A stretch of 64,000 bases of DNA from DASWJZ01 sp963846475 (GCA_963846475.1 CAWJVZ010000003.1:310001-374000), one strand, 5' to 3'. Counted from the first letter of the stretch, positions 1 through 10,032 are shown. The notes: generated by a model from the sequence alone, not told the origin. Made by a program: numbers and translations.

Positions 1-395
1 GTGAGCCGCTCCAGCCAGGCAAGCTTGTAGGCGAACTTGTCGCTGCCGATCGGATTGCCGTTCGGCATGTAGGCGGAGGCGACGCGGACGATGCCGTCCG
101 GCGCGGCGATCAGCCCGGACATGAAGCGGGCCTGCGTATCGTCCCCGATCGGGGGCAAGCCCTTCCGGACGTCTTCGATCGGGTGTTTTGAGAGAAGCGC
201 GACGCCGTGAAAACCCTTCTGGCCATGCACCGCGACGTTGTAGCCGAGCTCCTCGACGGACGCCGCCGGAAAGCCCTCGTCGACACACTTGATCTCCTGC
301 AGGCAGACCACGTCGGGCGAGGCCTCGCGCAGCCAGCGAACGAGGTTGTCGATGCGCGCCTTGATGCCGTTGATGTTCCAGGTGGCGATCCGCAT
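1..395 (-). CDS. xthA: Exodeoxyribonuclease III (AP endonuclease), N-terminal part
   Basis: The minus strand opens with ATG at 395 and runs off the window edge, giving about 131 of the usual 255-265 residues. The N-terminus MRIATWNINGIKARI and the CLQEIK segment (catalytic Glu of the exonuclease/endonuclease/phosphatase fold) identify an ExoIII-type enzyme. This family nicks DNA 5' of abasic sites in base excision repair and has 3'-5' exonuclease activity. The active-site His and Asp lie in the missing C-terminal half, so intactness cannot be judged. It is in the same orientation as erpA, 47 bases downstream of the erpA stop. Confidence 0.93.
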   Translation of the reverse strand, partial: MRIATWNINGIKARIDNLVRWLREASPDVVCLQEIKCVDEGFPAASVEELGYNVAVHGQKGFHGVALLSKHPIEDVRKGLPPIGDDTQARFMSGLIAAPDGIVRVASAYMPNGNPIGSDKFAYKLAWLERL

Positions 396-442
396 CGTGC
401 TTACTGCATTTCAGCCAGCCTGGCCGACGCCCAGGCCCGACG

Positions 443-778
443 TCAGATCGTAAAGCTGGTGCCGCAGCCGCAGGAGGCGGAGGCGAGGGGGTTCTTGACC
501 TGGAAGGATTGGCCCATCAGATCGTCGACGAAATCGATCTGGGCGCCGCTCATATATTGCAGCGAAACTGAATCGATCAGCACGGTCGCGCCGTCGCGGG
601 CGAGCACGACGTCGTCCACCCCGGCCGCGTCGCGCACCAGGTCGTAGCGGTATTGGAAGCCGGAGCAGCCGCCGCCTTCCACGCTGACGCGCAGCGACGT
701 CCCCGCCGGCTCGCCGCCGAGGATCTTGGCGATCCGCCTTGCGGCGCGATCGGTGAGCGTCACGGTGTCCTGGTCCAT
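443..778 (-). CDS. erpA: Iron-sulfur cluster insertion protein, ErpA/HesB family
   Basis: A 111-residue A-type Fe-S carrier. The three cluster-ligand cysteines are present: Cys38 in GGGCSGFQY and Cys103/Cys105 in the C-terminal SCGCG motif. This family takes clusters from the scaffold and passes them to apo-enzymes in the cytosol. The ATG at 778 (MDQDTVTLTD) is chosen because family members start at this point; an in-frame ATG 33 bases upstream would add an atypical tail. It is divergent from dgt, so 779-857 must hold both promoters. The erpA-dgt pair is usual in Hyphomicrobiales. Close paralogues (IscA, SufA) cannot be fully excluded. Confidence 0.9.
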   Translation of the reverse strand: MDQDTVTLTDRAARRIAKILGGEPAGTSLRVSVEGGGCSGFQYRYDLVRDAAGVDDVVLARDGATVLIDSVSLQYMSGAQIDFVDDLMGQSFQVKNPLASASCGCGTSFTI

Positions 779-857
779 CGCGATTCGACCGCCCTTTGCC
801 CCATCCCGCATTGTAGCTAAGAACGGCCGGGGCTCCAGTCAATCGCGGGGAGGGCGC

Positions 858-2087
858 GTGGCGAAGCTGCCGCTGGAACTCTTGCGGAACGGCGAGCGCT
901 GGCGGGCGCCCTATGCCGTCGATCCGAGCGCTTCGCGCGGCCGCCTCCATCCGGAACAGGAAGACGGCCTGCGCTCGCCCTTCCAGCGCGACCGCGACCG
1001 CATCATCCACTCGCACGCCTTCCGCCGGCTGAAGCACAAGACGCAGGTCTTTGTGCACCACGAGGGCGACCATTTCCGGACACGGTTGTCGCACTCGCTG
1101 GAGGTGGCGCAGATCGCCCGTTCCATCGCGCGCCCGCTCGGCCTGGACGAGGACCTGGCCGAAGCGCTTGCCCTCGCCCACGACCTTGGCCATCCGCCGT
1201 TCGGCCATGCCGGCGAGCGGGCGCTCGACCACGCGCTCGCCGTTCACGACGGGTTCGACCACAACGCGCAGAGCCTGCGGGTGGTGACCGCGCTGGAGCG
1301 GCGCTATCCGGACTTCGACGGGCTGAACCTCAGCTGGGAGGCGCTCGAAGGGCTGGTCAAGCATAACGGGCCGCTGCTCGACAGCGGAAGCAACAGGATC
1401 GGCCCGCAGCGCCAGGCGGACCTTCCCTTCGCCATCCGCGCGGTCCAGGCCGGCTTCGACCTGGAGCTCCACACTTTTGCGAGCCTGGAGGCGCAAGTCG
1501 CCTCTATCTCCGATGACGTCGCCTACGATTGTCACGACCTGGAGGACGGCCTCCGGGCCGGGCTCATCGACCTGGCGGCTCTGGAGGCGGAGCCGCTGAC
1601 CGGAAACATCCTTGCCGCGATCCGCACGGAGTTTCCGGACCTGGAGCCGGCCCGCACCATGCACGAGCTGGTCCGCCGCATGATCTCGCTGATGATCCAC
1701 GACGTGCTCGCCGAGACGTCGCGGCGGATCGCGGCTGCCGGCGTGCAAAGTGCTGACGAAGCGCGCCGCGCGGGAGCGGGGCTGGTGGGTTTCTCGCCGG
1801 CATTGGCCCGTTCCGAGGCGTCGCTGAAGACATTCCTTTTCGAAAACCTCTACCGCCACGAGGCGGTAATGCGACCCGTTAGTCTCGCCGAGGGCGTTAT
1901 TGCAGACCTTTTCAAAGCCTTCTCCGCCGAGCCGGGTCTCATGCCGGACGAGTGGGGGCGTGGACTCGATAATGGAGATCCGTCAGGCACCGCGCGGCGC
2001 GTCGCCGACTACATCGCCGGAATGACCGACCGCTATGCGATTTCCGAGCACCGGCGGCTGTTTGACGCCACTCCCGATCTGGGTTAG
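858..2087 (+). CDS. dgt: Deoxyguanosinetriphosphate triphosphohydrolase-like protein
   Basis: A 409-residue HD-domain dNTP triphosphohydrolase, expected to cleave dGTP (or other dNTPs) to nucleoside and tripolyphosphate. Metal-binding motifs are visible: RLSHSLEV (His79), ALAHDLGHPPFGH (His108-Asp109) and a later SDDVAYD aspartate. GTG at 858 is the chosen start because a strong GGGGAGGG ribosome site lies 4-11 bases upstream; reading further upstream gives sequence complementary to erpA. It opens the long plus-strand run, followed 57 bases later by argS, the usual order in this group. Confidence 0.93.
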   Translation: MAKLPLELLRNGERWRAPYAVDPSASRGRLHPEQEDGLRSPFQRDRDRIIHSHAFRRLKHKTQVFVHHEGDHFRTRLSHSLEVAQIARSIARPLGLDEDLAEALALAHDLGHPPFGHAGERALDHALAVHDGFDHNAQSLRVVTALERRYPDFDGLNLSWEALEGLVKHNGPLLDSGSNRIGPQRQADLPFAIRAVQAGFDLELHTFASLEAQVASISDDVAYDCHDLEDGLRAGLIDLAALEAEPLTGNILAAIRTEFPDLEPARTMHELVRRMISLMIHDVLAETSRRIAAAGVQSADEARRAGAGLVGFSPALARSEASLKTFLFENLYRHEAVMRPVSLAEGVIADLFKAFSAEPGLMPDEWGRGLDNGDPSGTARRVADYIAGMTDRYAISEHRRLFDATPDLG

Positions 2088-2144
2088 GGCGCGCCCGAAG
2101 GCGCGGGTTAGGCCGGCTCTGCAGCCGCTGCGCGCGGGATCCCG

Positions 2145-3908
2145 ATGAACCTTTTTGCCGATTTCGAGCAGCGGATCAGAGCGGCCGTGGAGGCCGCAAT
2201 CGGCGTCGAAGGCCTAAGCGCAGCCTCCGACATGCTCGACCGCATCAATGCCGAGCCGCCGCGCGATCGGGCGCACGGCGACATCGCCACCAACGCCGCC
2301 ATGGTGCTCGCCAAGCCGCTCGGCATGAAGCCGCGCGAGCTCGCTTTGCGCATCGCGGTGCGGCTGGAGGCAGACCCGGATGTGGAGTCGGTGCAGGTCG
2401 CCGGCCCGGGCTTTATCAATTTGCGCCTTGTCGATGCCTTTTGGGCCGCCCGGCTTACCGATATCCTCCATGCCGGCACGTCCTACGGCCATTCCGAAAT
2501 GGGGCGGCGGCAGAAGGTGAACGTCGAATACGTCTCCGCCAACCCGACGGGGCCGATGCACATAGGCCATTGCCGCGGCGCTGTCGTCGGCGATGCCATC
2601 GCCGGCCTCCTGGCCGCGACCGGGCACGAGGTCACCCGCGAGTATTACATCAATGACGCGGGCTCGCAGGTCGATACGCTCGCCCGTTCCGCCTATCTTC
2701 GCTACCGCGAGGCGCTCGGCCAGGATATCGGCGAAATCCCCAGCGGCCTTTATCCCGGCGACTACCTGAAGCCCGCGGGCGAGGCCCTGAAGGCAGAGTT
2801 CGGCGATGGCCTGCTCAGCCTGGGCGAGGCGGAGTGGCTGGCGGTCGTCCGCGAGCGCGCGATCGCCGCCATGCTTGCGATGATCCGCGCGGACCTCGAC
2901 CTCCTCGGCGTGCATCACGACGTCTTCTTCTCGGAGCGCTCGCTGAAATCCGGCGCCGTCGACCGCGTGGCCGAAGCCATCGCGGCGCTTGCCGAGAAAC
3001 GTCTGATCTATCGCGGCACACTGCCGCCGCCGAAGGGCCAGCTGCCGCCGGACTGGGAGGACCGCGAGCAGACCTTGTTCCGCGCCACCGAGTTCGGCGA
3101 CGATGTCGACCGGCCGCTGATGAAATCGGACGGCAGCTACACCTATTTCGCCTCCGACATCGCCTACCACTACGACAAGTACCTGCGCGGCTTCCGCGCC
3201 ATAATCGACGTGCTTGGCGCCGACCACGGCGGCTACGAGAAGCGCATGAAGGCGGCGGTGACCGCGATGAGCGGCGGTGAGGCCACGCTGGAAGTCCAGC
3301 TCTGCCAGCTGGTGAAACTGTTCCGCGGCGGCCAGCCCGTGCAGATGTCGAAGCGGTCCGGCGAGTTCGTCACGCTGCGCGAGGTTGTCGAGGAGGTCGG
3401 CCGCGGCTCGGTTCGTTTCATGATGCTGTTCCGCAAGGCCGACGCGCCGCTCGATTTCGATCTCCAGGCCGTGCGCGAGCAGTCGAAGGACAACCCCGTC
3501 TTCTACGTGCAATATGCGCATGCTCGGACGGCCTCCGTTCGCCGCCAGGCCGGCGAGGAAGTGCCCGACATCGATCTCGGGGCCGAGGCCCTGGCCGATG
3601 CGGACCTGATGCTGCTGGCGGACGAGGGCGAACGGGCTCTGGTGGGGGCGATGGCGGACTGGCCGCGCATCGTCGAAGCTGCAGCCCGCAGCCGCGAGCC
3701 GCACCGGGTGGCGTTCTATCTCCACGATCTGGCCAGCACCTTCCATGCGCACTGGAACAGAGGCAAGGAGCTGCCGCAATTACGCTTCATTCGGCCTGAA
3801 GACATAGCCTTGAGCCGCGCCCGGCTCGCTCTGGTCACCGCCGTGGGAATGGTGCTGAGATCCGGACTGCAGGTTCTCGGTGTCGAGGCGCCGGACGAGA
3901 TGTATTAG
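2145..3908 (+). CDS. argS: Arginyl-tRNA synthetase
   Basis: A 587-residue class I aminoacyl-tRNA synthetase of normal length. It has the N-terminal Arg-S additional domain, the HIGH signature in NPTGPMHIGHCRG near residue 139, a KMSKS-like QMSKRSGEF near residue 400, and the C-terminal anticodon-binding DALR helix bundle ending DEMY. It charges tRNA-Arg in the cytosol. The neighbouring dgt upstream and SPOR protein downstream are the classical Hyphomicrobiales arrangement. Confidence 0.97.
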   Translation: MNLFADFEQRIRAAVEAAIGVEGLSAASDMLDRINAEPPRDRAHGDIATNAAMVLAKPLGMKPRELALRIAVRLEADPDVESVQVAGPGFINLRLVDAFWAARLTDILHAGTSYGHSEMGRRQKVNVEYVSANPTGPMHIGHCRGAVVGDAIAGLLAATGHEVTREYYINDAGSQVDTLARSAYLRYREALGQDIGEIPSGLYPGDYLKPAGEALKAEFGDGLLSLGEAEWLAVVRERAIAAMLAMIRADLDLLGVHHDVFFSERSLKSGAVDRVAEAIAALAEKRLIYRGTLPPPKGQLPPDWEDREQTLFRATEFGDDVDRPLMKSDGSYTYFASDIAYHYDKYLRGFRAIIDVLGADHGGYEKRMKAAVTAMSGGEATLEVQLCQLVKLFRGGQPVQMSKRSGEFVTLREVVEEVGRGSVRFMMLFRKADAPLDFDLQAVREQSKDNPVFYVQYAHARTASVRRQAGEEVPDIDLGAEALADADLMLLADEGERALVGAMADWPRIVEAAARSREPHRVAFYLHDLASTFHAHWNRGKELPQLRFIRPEDIALSRARLALVTAVGMVLRSGLQVLGVEAPDEMY

Positions 3909-3962
3909 GGCGAGCGGCCTGCCATGATATAGGAATGGTCAACGTCACCGAGGGCCGAGTGA

Positions 3963-6197
3963 ATGGCTGACAGCGATCCGAGGAAGATCCGCCCCCTGGC
4001 GCAGAGCTCCGACCGGCGGAGTTTCGACGCAGAGGAAGATCCGCTGATGGAGCTGGCTCGCATCGTCAGCGAGGATTCCGGTTTCTACGGCACCAAGCCG
4101 CCGAAATCCAACACCGCTGGCGTGGAGCCGATCGACCGCAATGCCCCTTCCGTCGATCTGGAAGCCGAGCTCCTGCAGGAGCTGGAGTCCTCGTTCGCAT
4201 CGCCCCCGCCGCAGCGTCCGGCGCCTCGGCCGGCTCCGCAAGCGGTCGAGCCGCCGGTTGACGACGCCGACGATCTCCTCCGCTCGATCGAGGCGCAACT
4301 CGGCGAGTTCGAACGGCGCACCCAGTCCGGCCGCTCCACTGCCGGCGAGACTGCGGGCAGCGAGCTAAAATGGGCAAGTGAAGCGAAAGCGGCGGAGGAG
4401 CCCGCGGGCGATGCTGTGGGCGCAACCGTCGCGGCTGAGGACAAGCCGCTGCCCGACGACGAGGCAACAGCTCCCGTCGAGCCGTCGCGTGAGGAGCCCG
4501 ATTCTACCGATCCGCAGGAACTGCCGGCTCGGCCGCTGCCAACGCGGTTCGCAACTCGGCTTGGCCGTGGCGCAGAGGCGGCGCCGCGCTGGAACCGCGC
4601 CGAAACCCGCCAGGCCGGACCGTACGTGCGTCCGCGCGATCTTTCCGCCGAAGCGGGGCAACGCCAGGAAGGCGTCGCCGCCGAGCCGCCGGCAAGCAAG
4701 CCCGGCCGCCCCGCACTTGCCGGGGCAGCTGCAGGCTGGAGTGCAGCCGCGGCCGCCGATCAGGCAACAGGCGAGCCGGGGCTGGCCAACACCGCAACGC
4801 GGCCCGCCGCAACGGACTTCCGCCGCGAGCTTCGCACCACCTTCGGCGGGCTCGAAGAAGGGCACCAGACCAGCTCGACCGAACCGTCCGGCGCGCCGGA
4901 CGTGGAGGCGGAACTTACCCCGCAACTAGAGCCGAGCTATTCGGATCCGACCTTTGGTGGCCATTGGCAGGACGCCGCCGCCGAGACCCTGCAGGATGAG
5001 CCGCATGTTGCTGCGGTGGCGGAAACGCAGGGCGTCCCGTTGGCGCGTGCCGCGAGCCGCGACCGCCCCCGCCGTGGGATGATGATCGCGGCCGGGGTGC
5101 TCGGCGCCATCGTGCTCGGTGCAGCCGTGGCGGCCTATCTGCGCGCGGGCGGCGAGGCTCCCTCCGGGCCGCCCCCGGTGATCGCTGCCCAGGATGGAGC
5201 GGTCAAGGTGGAGGCGCCGCCACAGCCCCAGGCGGAGGGCGAGACAGTGGGCGAGGCGGTCTACAATCGCGTCGCCGGCGACACGCCGCCCGCGGAAGAG
5301 CAGGTCGTCGACAGCGCCGAGGAGCCGCGCGAGATCTCCCGTATCGTCCTGCCGCCGACCGGCGGCGAGGCCGAAGCGGGGCTCGCCAGGGAGGTCGGCG
5401 AAGGGGCCGGCCCGCCCCCCGAACAGATCAGCACCGAACCACCCGCCGCTTCCGCAATCGTCGGGCCGCGCCGCGTGCGCACCTATGTCGTACGCCCCGA
5501 TGGGACAATCCTGGCGACCAGCGAGGCGCCGGCCGGCGCAGCGGCGCCGGCCGAGGAGCAAGAGATCGCCATGCCGGCTGCCATCGATCCGGTGCCGGTC
5601 CGGACCACGGCAGTGGACGAGACCGGCCAGCCAGGAGACGTTGCCGCTGATATCGCGCCGGTCGTCGTGGCCAGCGAAGGCGAGACGGTGGCCGCCGCCA
5701 CGGCTCCGAGTGTTTCGGCCAGCCCCGCGACGGCGGAAGCTTCGGCAACAACTCCGGAGGTCCAGGAGCCCCGGGTCGCCGTCGAGGAGAGTGTAGCGAC
5801 ACCACCTGCGGCTGCTGCGGTCGCGGAATCCGCTGCTACCGAACCGCCTGCCGCGGCGGCTCCAGTCGCGCCATCGGCTGAGACTGAGGCTCCGGTCGAA
5901 GTTGCCGCCGCGCCGACGGAAGCCTCCGCCGATCCGGCCCCAGTGCCGGCCGAGGGACATTACGTGCAGCTCAGCTCGCAGCGCGAAGAAGCGCAGGCGG
6001 CGGCCTCTCTCGCCTCGATGCAGAGCCGCTATCCCTCCATCCTCGGCGGCATCAATCCCGACATCCAGCGGGCCGATCTCGGCGCCAAGGGCATCTATTA
6101 CCGCGCGCGCGTCGGGCCGTTTCCCACCCGCCCGGAAGCCATCGAGGTTTGCGAGAAGCTGAAAGCTGCCGGCAGCACCTGCATCGTCACCCGGTAA
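3963..6197 (+). CDS. SPOR-domain membrane protein
   Basis: A 744-residue protein with a long low-complexity Ala/Pro/Glu-rich cytoplasmic part, one membrane helix near residues 372-392 (GVLGAIVLGAAVAAYL), a second Ala/Pro-rich periplasmic linker, and a SPOR domain in the last 80 residues (GHYVQLSSQREEAQAA...). SPOR domains bind glycan strands lacking stem peptides at division septa. The position between argS and nagZ supports a role in cell-wall turnover at the septum. The extreme composition explains the many antisense open frames here. The exact partner is not known from sequence. Confidence 0.9.
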   Translation: MADSDPRKIRPLAQSSDRRSFDAEEDPLMELARIVSEDSGFYGTKPPKSNTAGVEPIDRNAPSVDLEAELLQELESSFASPPPQRPAPRPAPQAVEPPVDDADDLLRSIEAQLGEFERRTQSGRSTAGETAGSELKWASEAKAAEEPAGDAVGATVAAEDKPLPDDEATAPVEPSREEPDSTDPQELPARPLPTRFATRLGRGAEAAPRWNRAETRQAGPYVRPRDLSAEAGQRQEGVAAEPPASKPGRPALAGAAAGWSAAAAADQATGEPGLANTATRPAATDFRRELRTTFGGLEEGHQTSSTEPSGAPDVEAELTPQLEPSYSDPTFGGHWQDAAAETLQDEPHVAAVAETQGVPLARAASRDRPRRGMMIAAGVLGAIVLGAAVAAYLRAGGEAPSGPPPVIAAQDGAVKVEAPPQPQAEGETVGEAVYNRVAGDTPPAEEQVVDSAEEPREISRIVLPPTGGEAEAGLAREVGEGAGPPPEQISTEPPAASAIVGPRRVRTYVVRPDGTILATSEAPAGAAAPAEEQEIAMPAAIDPVPVRTTAVDETGQPGDVAADIAPVVVASEGETVAAATAPSVSASPATAEASATTPEVQEPRVAVEESVATPPAAAAVAESAATEPPAAAAPVAPSAETEAPVEVAAAPTEASADPAPVPAEGHYVQLSSQREEAQAAASLASMQSRYPSILGGINPDIQRADLGAKGIYYRARVGPFPTRPEAIEVCEKLKAAGSTCIVTR

Positions 6198-6218
6198 GCG
6201 CCAGGCGAAGGGACAAGG

Positions 6219-7238
6219 GTGCCGCGCGCGTTCATTTCCGGCCTTTCGGGAACGGAGCTCTCGGAGGACGAAAGAGCTTTTCTGCGCGACGCGCAGCCGT
6301 GGGGATTGATCCTCTTCAAGCGCAATATCGAAAATCCGGAGCAGATCCGGCGCCTGTGCCATGCCGGCCGCGAGGCGCTCGGGCGCGACGCGCCGATCCT
6401 CATCGACCAAGAGGGCGGCCGCGTCCAGCGCATCGGTCCGCCGCTTGCGCGCGCCTACCCCGCCGGCGCGGCTTACGGCCATCTTTATCGGAAGAACCCG
6501 CTGCTCGGCGTCGAAGCCGCGCATCTCGGCGCCCGGCTGATGGCGCTTGACCTGATCGCCCTCGGCATCGACGTCGACTGCGTGCCGGTGCTCGACATCC
6601 CCGTCGAGGGCGTCACGCCGGCGATCGGCGATCGAACGCTCGGCGCCGATGTCGATTCCGTCACTACGCTCGGCGGCGCCCAGATCGACGGCCTGTCCAG
6701 CGGCGGCGTGCTGCCGGTGATGAAGCACATCCCGGGGCACGGGCGGGCGCGGGTGGACAGTCACGAGGCTTTGCCGAGGGTGGATGCCTCGATCGGCGAG
6801 CTGCAGGATCGGGACTTCGCCCCGTTCCGGCTGTGGGCATCGCGCTGTCCGCTCGGCATGACGGCACATGTCGTCTTCGCCGAGATCGACGATTTGATGC
6901 CGGCCACGCTTTCCGCCGCAGTCATTGCTAACATCATCCGAGCGCGAATCGGTTTCGATGGGGCCCTGATGACCGACGACATCTCCATGGGTGCGCTGTC
7001 CGGCAGCCTGAGCGGCCGCGCCGAGGCCGCCATCCGTGCCGGTTGCGATCTGGTGCTGCATTGCAATGGCGAGCTCGCCCAGATGAGGGAGATCGCCGCC
7101 GCGGTGCCGGAGCTTGCCGGCGACGCGCTCCGCCGAACCGACGCCGCGCTGGCAAAACGCCGGCCGCCAGAGGAGGTCGAGCGCAAGGCGCTCGAAGCGC
7201 GCTTCGAGGACCTCCTCGCCGGGGCCCCCATCGCATGA
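6219..7238 (+). CDS. nagZ: Beta-N-acetylhexosaminidase (GH3)
   Basis: A 339-residue glycoside hydrolase family 3 enzyme. The KHIPGHG loop near residue 169, which carries the catalytic His in this family, and the nucleophile Asp in MTDDISMGAL near residue 250 are both intact. It removes GlcNAc from muropeptides during cytosolic peptidoglycan recycling. GTG at 6219 is preceded by AAGGG at a good distance. Its TGA stop overlaps the scpA ATG (ATGA), suggesting translational coupling. Confidence 0.95.
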   Translation: MPRAFISGLSGTELSEDERAFLRDAQPWGLILFKRNIENPEQIRRLCHAGREALGRDAPILIDQEGGRVQRIGPPLARAYPAGAAYGHLYRKNPLLGVEAAHLGARLMALDLIALGIDVDCVPVLDIPVEGVTPAIGDRTLGADVDSVTTLGGAQIDGLSSGGVLPVMKHIPGHGRARVDSHEALPRVDASIGELQDRDFAPFRLWASRCPLGMTAHVVFAEIDDLMPATLSAAVIANIIRARIGFDGALMTDDISMGALSGSLSGRAEAAIRAGCDLVLHCNGELAQMREIAAAVPELAGDALRRTDAALAKRRPPEEVERKALEARFEDLLAGAPIA

Positions 7239-8071
7239 CCGAGCAGGCCGCCGAAGCGCCGCACCTGCTCGCCGCCTTCGAGGAGCCGGTGCGCGAGGTC
7301 CGCCAGCGCGACGACCTTCTTGTCGTCGATGTCGAGGGGTTCGAGGGTCCGCTCGACCTGCTGTTGAAGCTGGCGCGCGACCAGAAGGTCGATCTGACCA
7401 GGATTTCCATCCTGGCGCTGGCCGAGCAATATTTGTCCTTCATTGAAATGGCGCGGCGCCTGCGGCTGGAGATCGCCGCCGATTATCTCGTGATGGCCGC
7501 ATGGCTGGCTTATTTGAAATCACGCCTCCTCCTGCCCGAGGAGGAGGATGAGCAGCCGAGCAGCGAGGAGCTTGCTGCCGTGCTCGCAGGGCGGCTGCGG
7601 CATCTGGAGGCTATGCGCGCCGCCGGCCGCAGGTTGATGGGGCAGGGACGGCTCGGCATCGATGTTTTTGCGCGCGGCATGCCGGAGGTTGTCGCGGTAC
7701 GCACGCGCGCAGTCTGGGAGGCGAGCCTCTACGATCTTCTTTCTGCTTACGGCGCGCTCCGCCTGCACCGCATTGCCAGCGCAGTACATGTCCGCGAACG
7801 GGAGAACGTCATCACGCTTCAGGAGGCGCGCGAGCGGCTGATCCGCCTGATCGGCAGCACGACGCACTGGGCGCCGCTCAACTCCTATCTCATCGAATAC
7901 CTCGTGCAGCCCGCTTTGAAGCGAACCGCCCGTGCCAGCGCGCTTTCGGCGAGCCTGGAGCTGGTGCGGGAGGGCGAGTTGGAGCTGCGCCAGAGCGCGC
8001 CATTCGCGCCGCTTTACGTGCGAGGCCGCCGCAAAGCCGAGGTGTCGCTCGCGGAGGCTGCCAGTGGGTGA
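7235..8071 (+). CDS. scpA: Segregation and condensation protein A
   Basis: A 278-residue kleisin of the bacterial condensin Smc-ScpAB. The N-terminal DLLVVDVEGFEGPLDLLL and KVDLTRISILALAEQYL segments are the Smc-neck-binding region typical of ScpA; the C-terminal winged helix includes the RFRP-like end. The start overlaps the nagZ stop by four bases and the end overlaps scpB by eight, so the three genes are probably one transcript. The protein compacts and segregates the chromosome with ScpB and SMC (smc is not in the window). Confidence 0.95.
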   Translation: MTEQAAEAPHLLAAFEEPVREVRQRDDLLVVDVEGFEGPLDLLLKLARDQKVDLTRISILALAEQYLSFIEMARRLRLEIAADYLVMAAWLAYLKSRLLLPEEEDEQPSSEELAAVLAGRLRHLEAMRAAGRRLMGQGRLGIDVFARGMPEVVAVRTRAVWEASLYDLLSAYGALRLHRIASAVHVRERENVITLQEARERLIRLIGSTTHWAPLNSYLIEYLVQPALKRTARASALSASLELVREGELELRQSAPFAPLYVRGRRKAEVSLAEAASG

Positions 8072-8789
8072 GCACCATCCGGCTTGGGCGGGCAGCAACG
8101 TCACCAGCCTTTCCCCCGACAGTCATCGCCTGCATCTTCGGATGATGGAGGCGCTCCTCTTCGCCAGTGCCGAGCCGCTCTCGGAACGAGAAATCGCCGC
8201 CCGCTTGCCGGAGGATATCGACCTGGGGATCCTCCTTGGCGAGCTGCAGGCGTCCTATGCCGGGCGAGGCGTCAACCTGCGGCACGTCGGTGGCCGATGG
8301 GCGTTCCGCACCGCCGAGGACCTCGCCTTCGTGCTGCGGCGCGACGTGGTGGAGCACAGGAAGTTGTCGCGGGCCGCGCTGGAGACGCTTGCCATCGTCG
8401 CCTACCATCAGCCGGTGACGCGCGCCGAGATCGAGGAAATCCGCGGCGTCGCTATTTCGAAAGGCACGCTGGACGTGCTGTTAGAAGCCGACTGGATTCG
8501 ATTGCGCGGCAGACGCCGCACACCGGGGCGTCCCGTCACATTCGGCACCACGCCCGGATTCCTGGACCATTTCGGCCTTGGATCGATCGAAGACCTACCG
8601 GGCTTGGCAGATCTCAAGGCAGCGGGGCTCCTCGAAACGCTACAGCCGATCGGCGGCGATATGCGGCCGCCGCGGCCCGATGATAGCCTCGCCGAGGACG
8701 AAGATCCCCTCGAGGCGGATTTTATTGGGCTCGAAGAGGAAGCGGAGACCAGGGACGAGGGGGGCCAGGCGGAGAAGCGCGGCCTCTGA
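8064..8789 (+). CDS. scpB: Segregation and condensation protein B
   Basis: A 241-residue ScpB with the tandem winged-helix fold (MMEALLFASAEPLSEREIA, LAIVAYHQPVTRAEIEEIRG, RGRRRTPGRPVTFGTT) and an acidic C-terminal tail. It dimerises and holds the middle of ScpA in condensin. GTG at 8064 is favoured because it overlaps scpA tightly; an in-frame ATG near MMEALL would cut conserved N-terminal residues. Confidence 0.94.
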   Translation: MGEHHPAWAGSNVTSLSPDSHRLHLRMMEALLFASAEPLSEREIAARLPEDIDLGILLGELQASYAGRGVNLRHVGGRWAFRTAEDLAFVLRRDVVEHRKLSRAALETLAIVAYHQPVTRAEIEEIRGVAISKGTLDVLLEADWIRLRGRRRTPGRPVTFGTTPGFLDHFGLGSIEDLPGLADLKAAGLLETLQPIGGDMRPPRPDDSLAEDEDPLEADFIGLEEEAETRDEGGQAEKRGL

Positions 8790-8831
8790 TGCAGCTTGCC
8801 GCTGGTCGCCCGGCGTTCCATAGACGTTCCG

Positions 8832-9936
8832 ATGATCTCGGCTCTACCGATCCCGCGCACCAGGCGACGGCGCGCCGCCGCAACGATCGCTTCGCGTCTC
8901 ACCTTGGAGGAGGTCTCGCGGCGTTTTGGCCGGGTGACTGCGCTGGAAGACGTGAGCCTCGATATCGAACCCAGTGAGATCGTCTCGCTGCTCGGCCATT
9001 CCGGCTGCGGCAAGACGACACTCCTGCGCGTCGCCGCCGGCGTCGAGGTGCCGAGCGCCGGGCGTGTTCTCGTCGATGGTCTGGAAGTCGCTTCGCCGGA
9101 GGTGTTCGTGCCGCCGGAGCGGCGGAGCATCGGTTTGATGTTCCAGGATTATGCGCTGTTCCCGCACCTCACCGTCCTCCGAAACGTCATGTTCGGCCTG
9201 ACGGCGCTCGACCGGCGGGCGCGCGAGCAGGAGGCGAGGGCTGCGCTTGCCCGGGTCGGGCTGGAGCACTTGGCCGATTCCTATCCGCACGAAGCTTCCG
9301 GCGGCGAGCAGCAGCGTGTCGCGCTTGCCCGCGCCATCGTTCCGCGGCCCGGCATCCTGCTGATGGACGAGCCCTTCTCCGGGCTGGACAGCCGGCTTCG
9401 CGACAGCGTGCGTGCCGACACGCTGTCCGTCTTGCGCGAAACCGGCGCCACCGCCCTTATCGTCACCCACGATCCGGAGGAGGCGATGCGTATGAGCGAC
9501 CGCATCGTGCTGATGCGCCGCGGCCGCATCGTCCAGCAGGGCAACGCCGAGGATCTTTACGACCGGCCGCAGAGCCTGTTCGTGGCCCGCTTCTTCAGCC
9601 ATCTGAACGAATTGGAGGGGACGGTGCTCGCCGGCCGCGCAGTCACGCGCATCGGGTCTTTTGCCGCTATTGGCAGCGGTGAAGGGCGGGCGGTGACCGT
9701 GGCGATCCGCCCGCAAGGCGTGCTCCTGGAGCTGGGCGCTGAAGCCGGCGGCACGCCCGGCCGCATCGTGTCGCGGCACTTTCTCGGCGAGATCGACCTG
9801 TTCGATGTGGCGGTTGAGGGGCTGGATACCTATCTCGTGGCCAAGGCGCGCGCCGTCGAGGGGCTCGTTCCTGGGGCCGAGGTGCGCGTCGGCTTCGACG
9901 CCGCGGGACGTGCTGGTCTTCCCGGAGGGGGAATGA
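8832..9936 (+). CDS. ABC transporter ATP-binding protein (FbpC/PotA type), apparent frameshift near its end
   Basis: Importer-type ATPase: Walker A GHSGCGKTTLLR, Q-loop FQDYALFPH, signature ASGGEQQRVALA, Walker B ILLMDEPFSGLD, H-loop IVTHDPEEAM, then a TOBE-like C-terminal domain. The original frame stays open far beyond the normal end, through tatA and into tatB, but the family-like ending VLVFPEGE followed by TGA at 9934-9936 lies one frame over. Removing one G from the GGG run at 9905-9907 would join them. A real frameshift or sequencing error is therefore likely. No permease or binding protein is adjacent, so the substrate (iron, spermidine or other) is unknown. An orphan ATPase between scpB and tatA is unusual. 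Confidence 0.75.
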
Positions 9937-10032
9937 GGCTGCGATTGCTGCGGCTGTCGCGATTTGCGATAGTCACGGCCGGCGGGCGGGCGCGAAGAGA
10001 CGTTGGACAGACGAGGGATTTTGGAGACCGCC

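Noticed and set aside
411..1859. Long minus-strand open frame of 482 codons
   Set aside because: Antisense to dgt and erpA in high-GC DNA; no domain, and the plus-strand dgt has all family motifs.
4926..7061. 711-codon minus-strand frame
   Set aside because: Antisense shadow of the SPOR and nagZ genes with low-complexity content.
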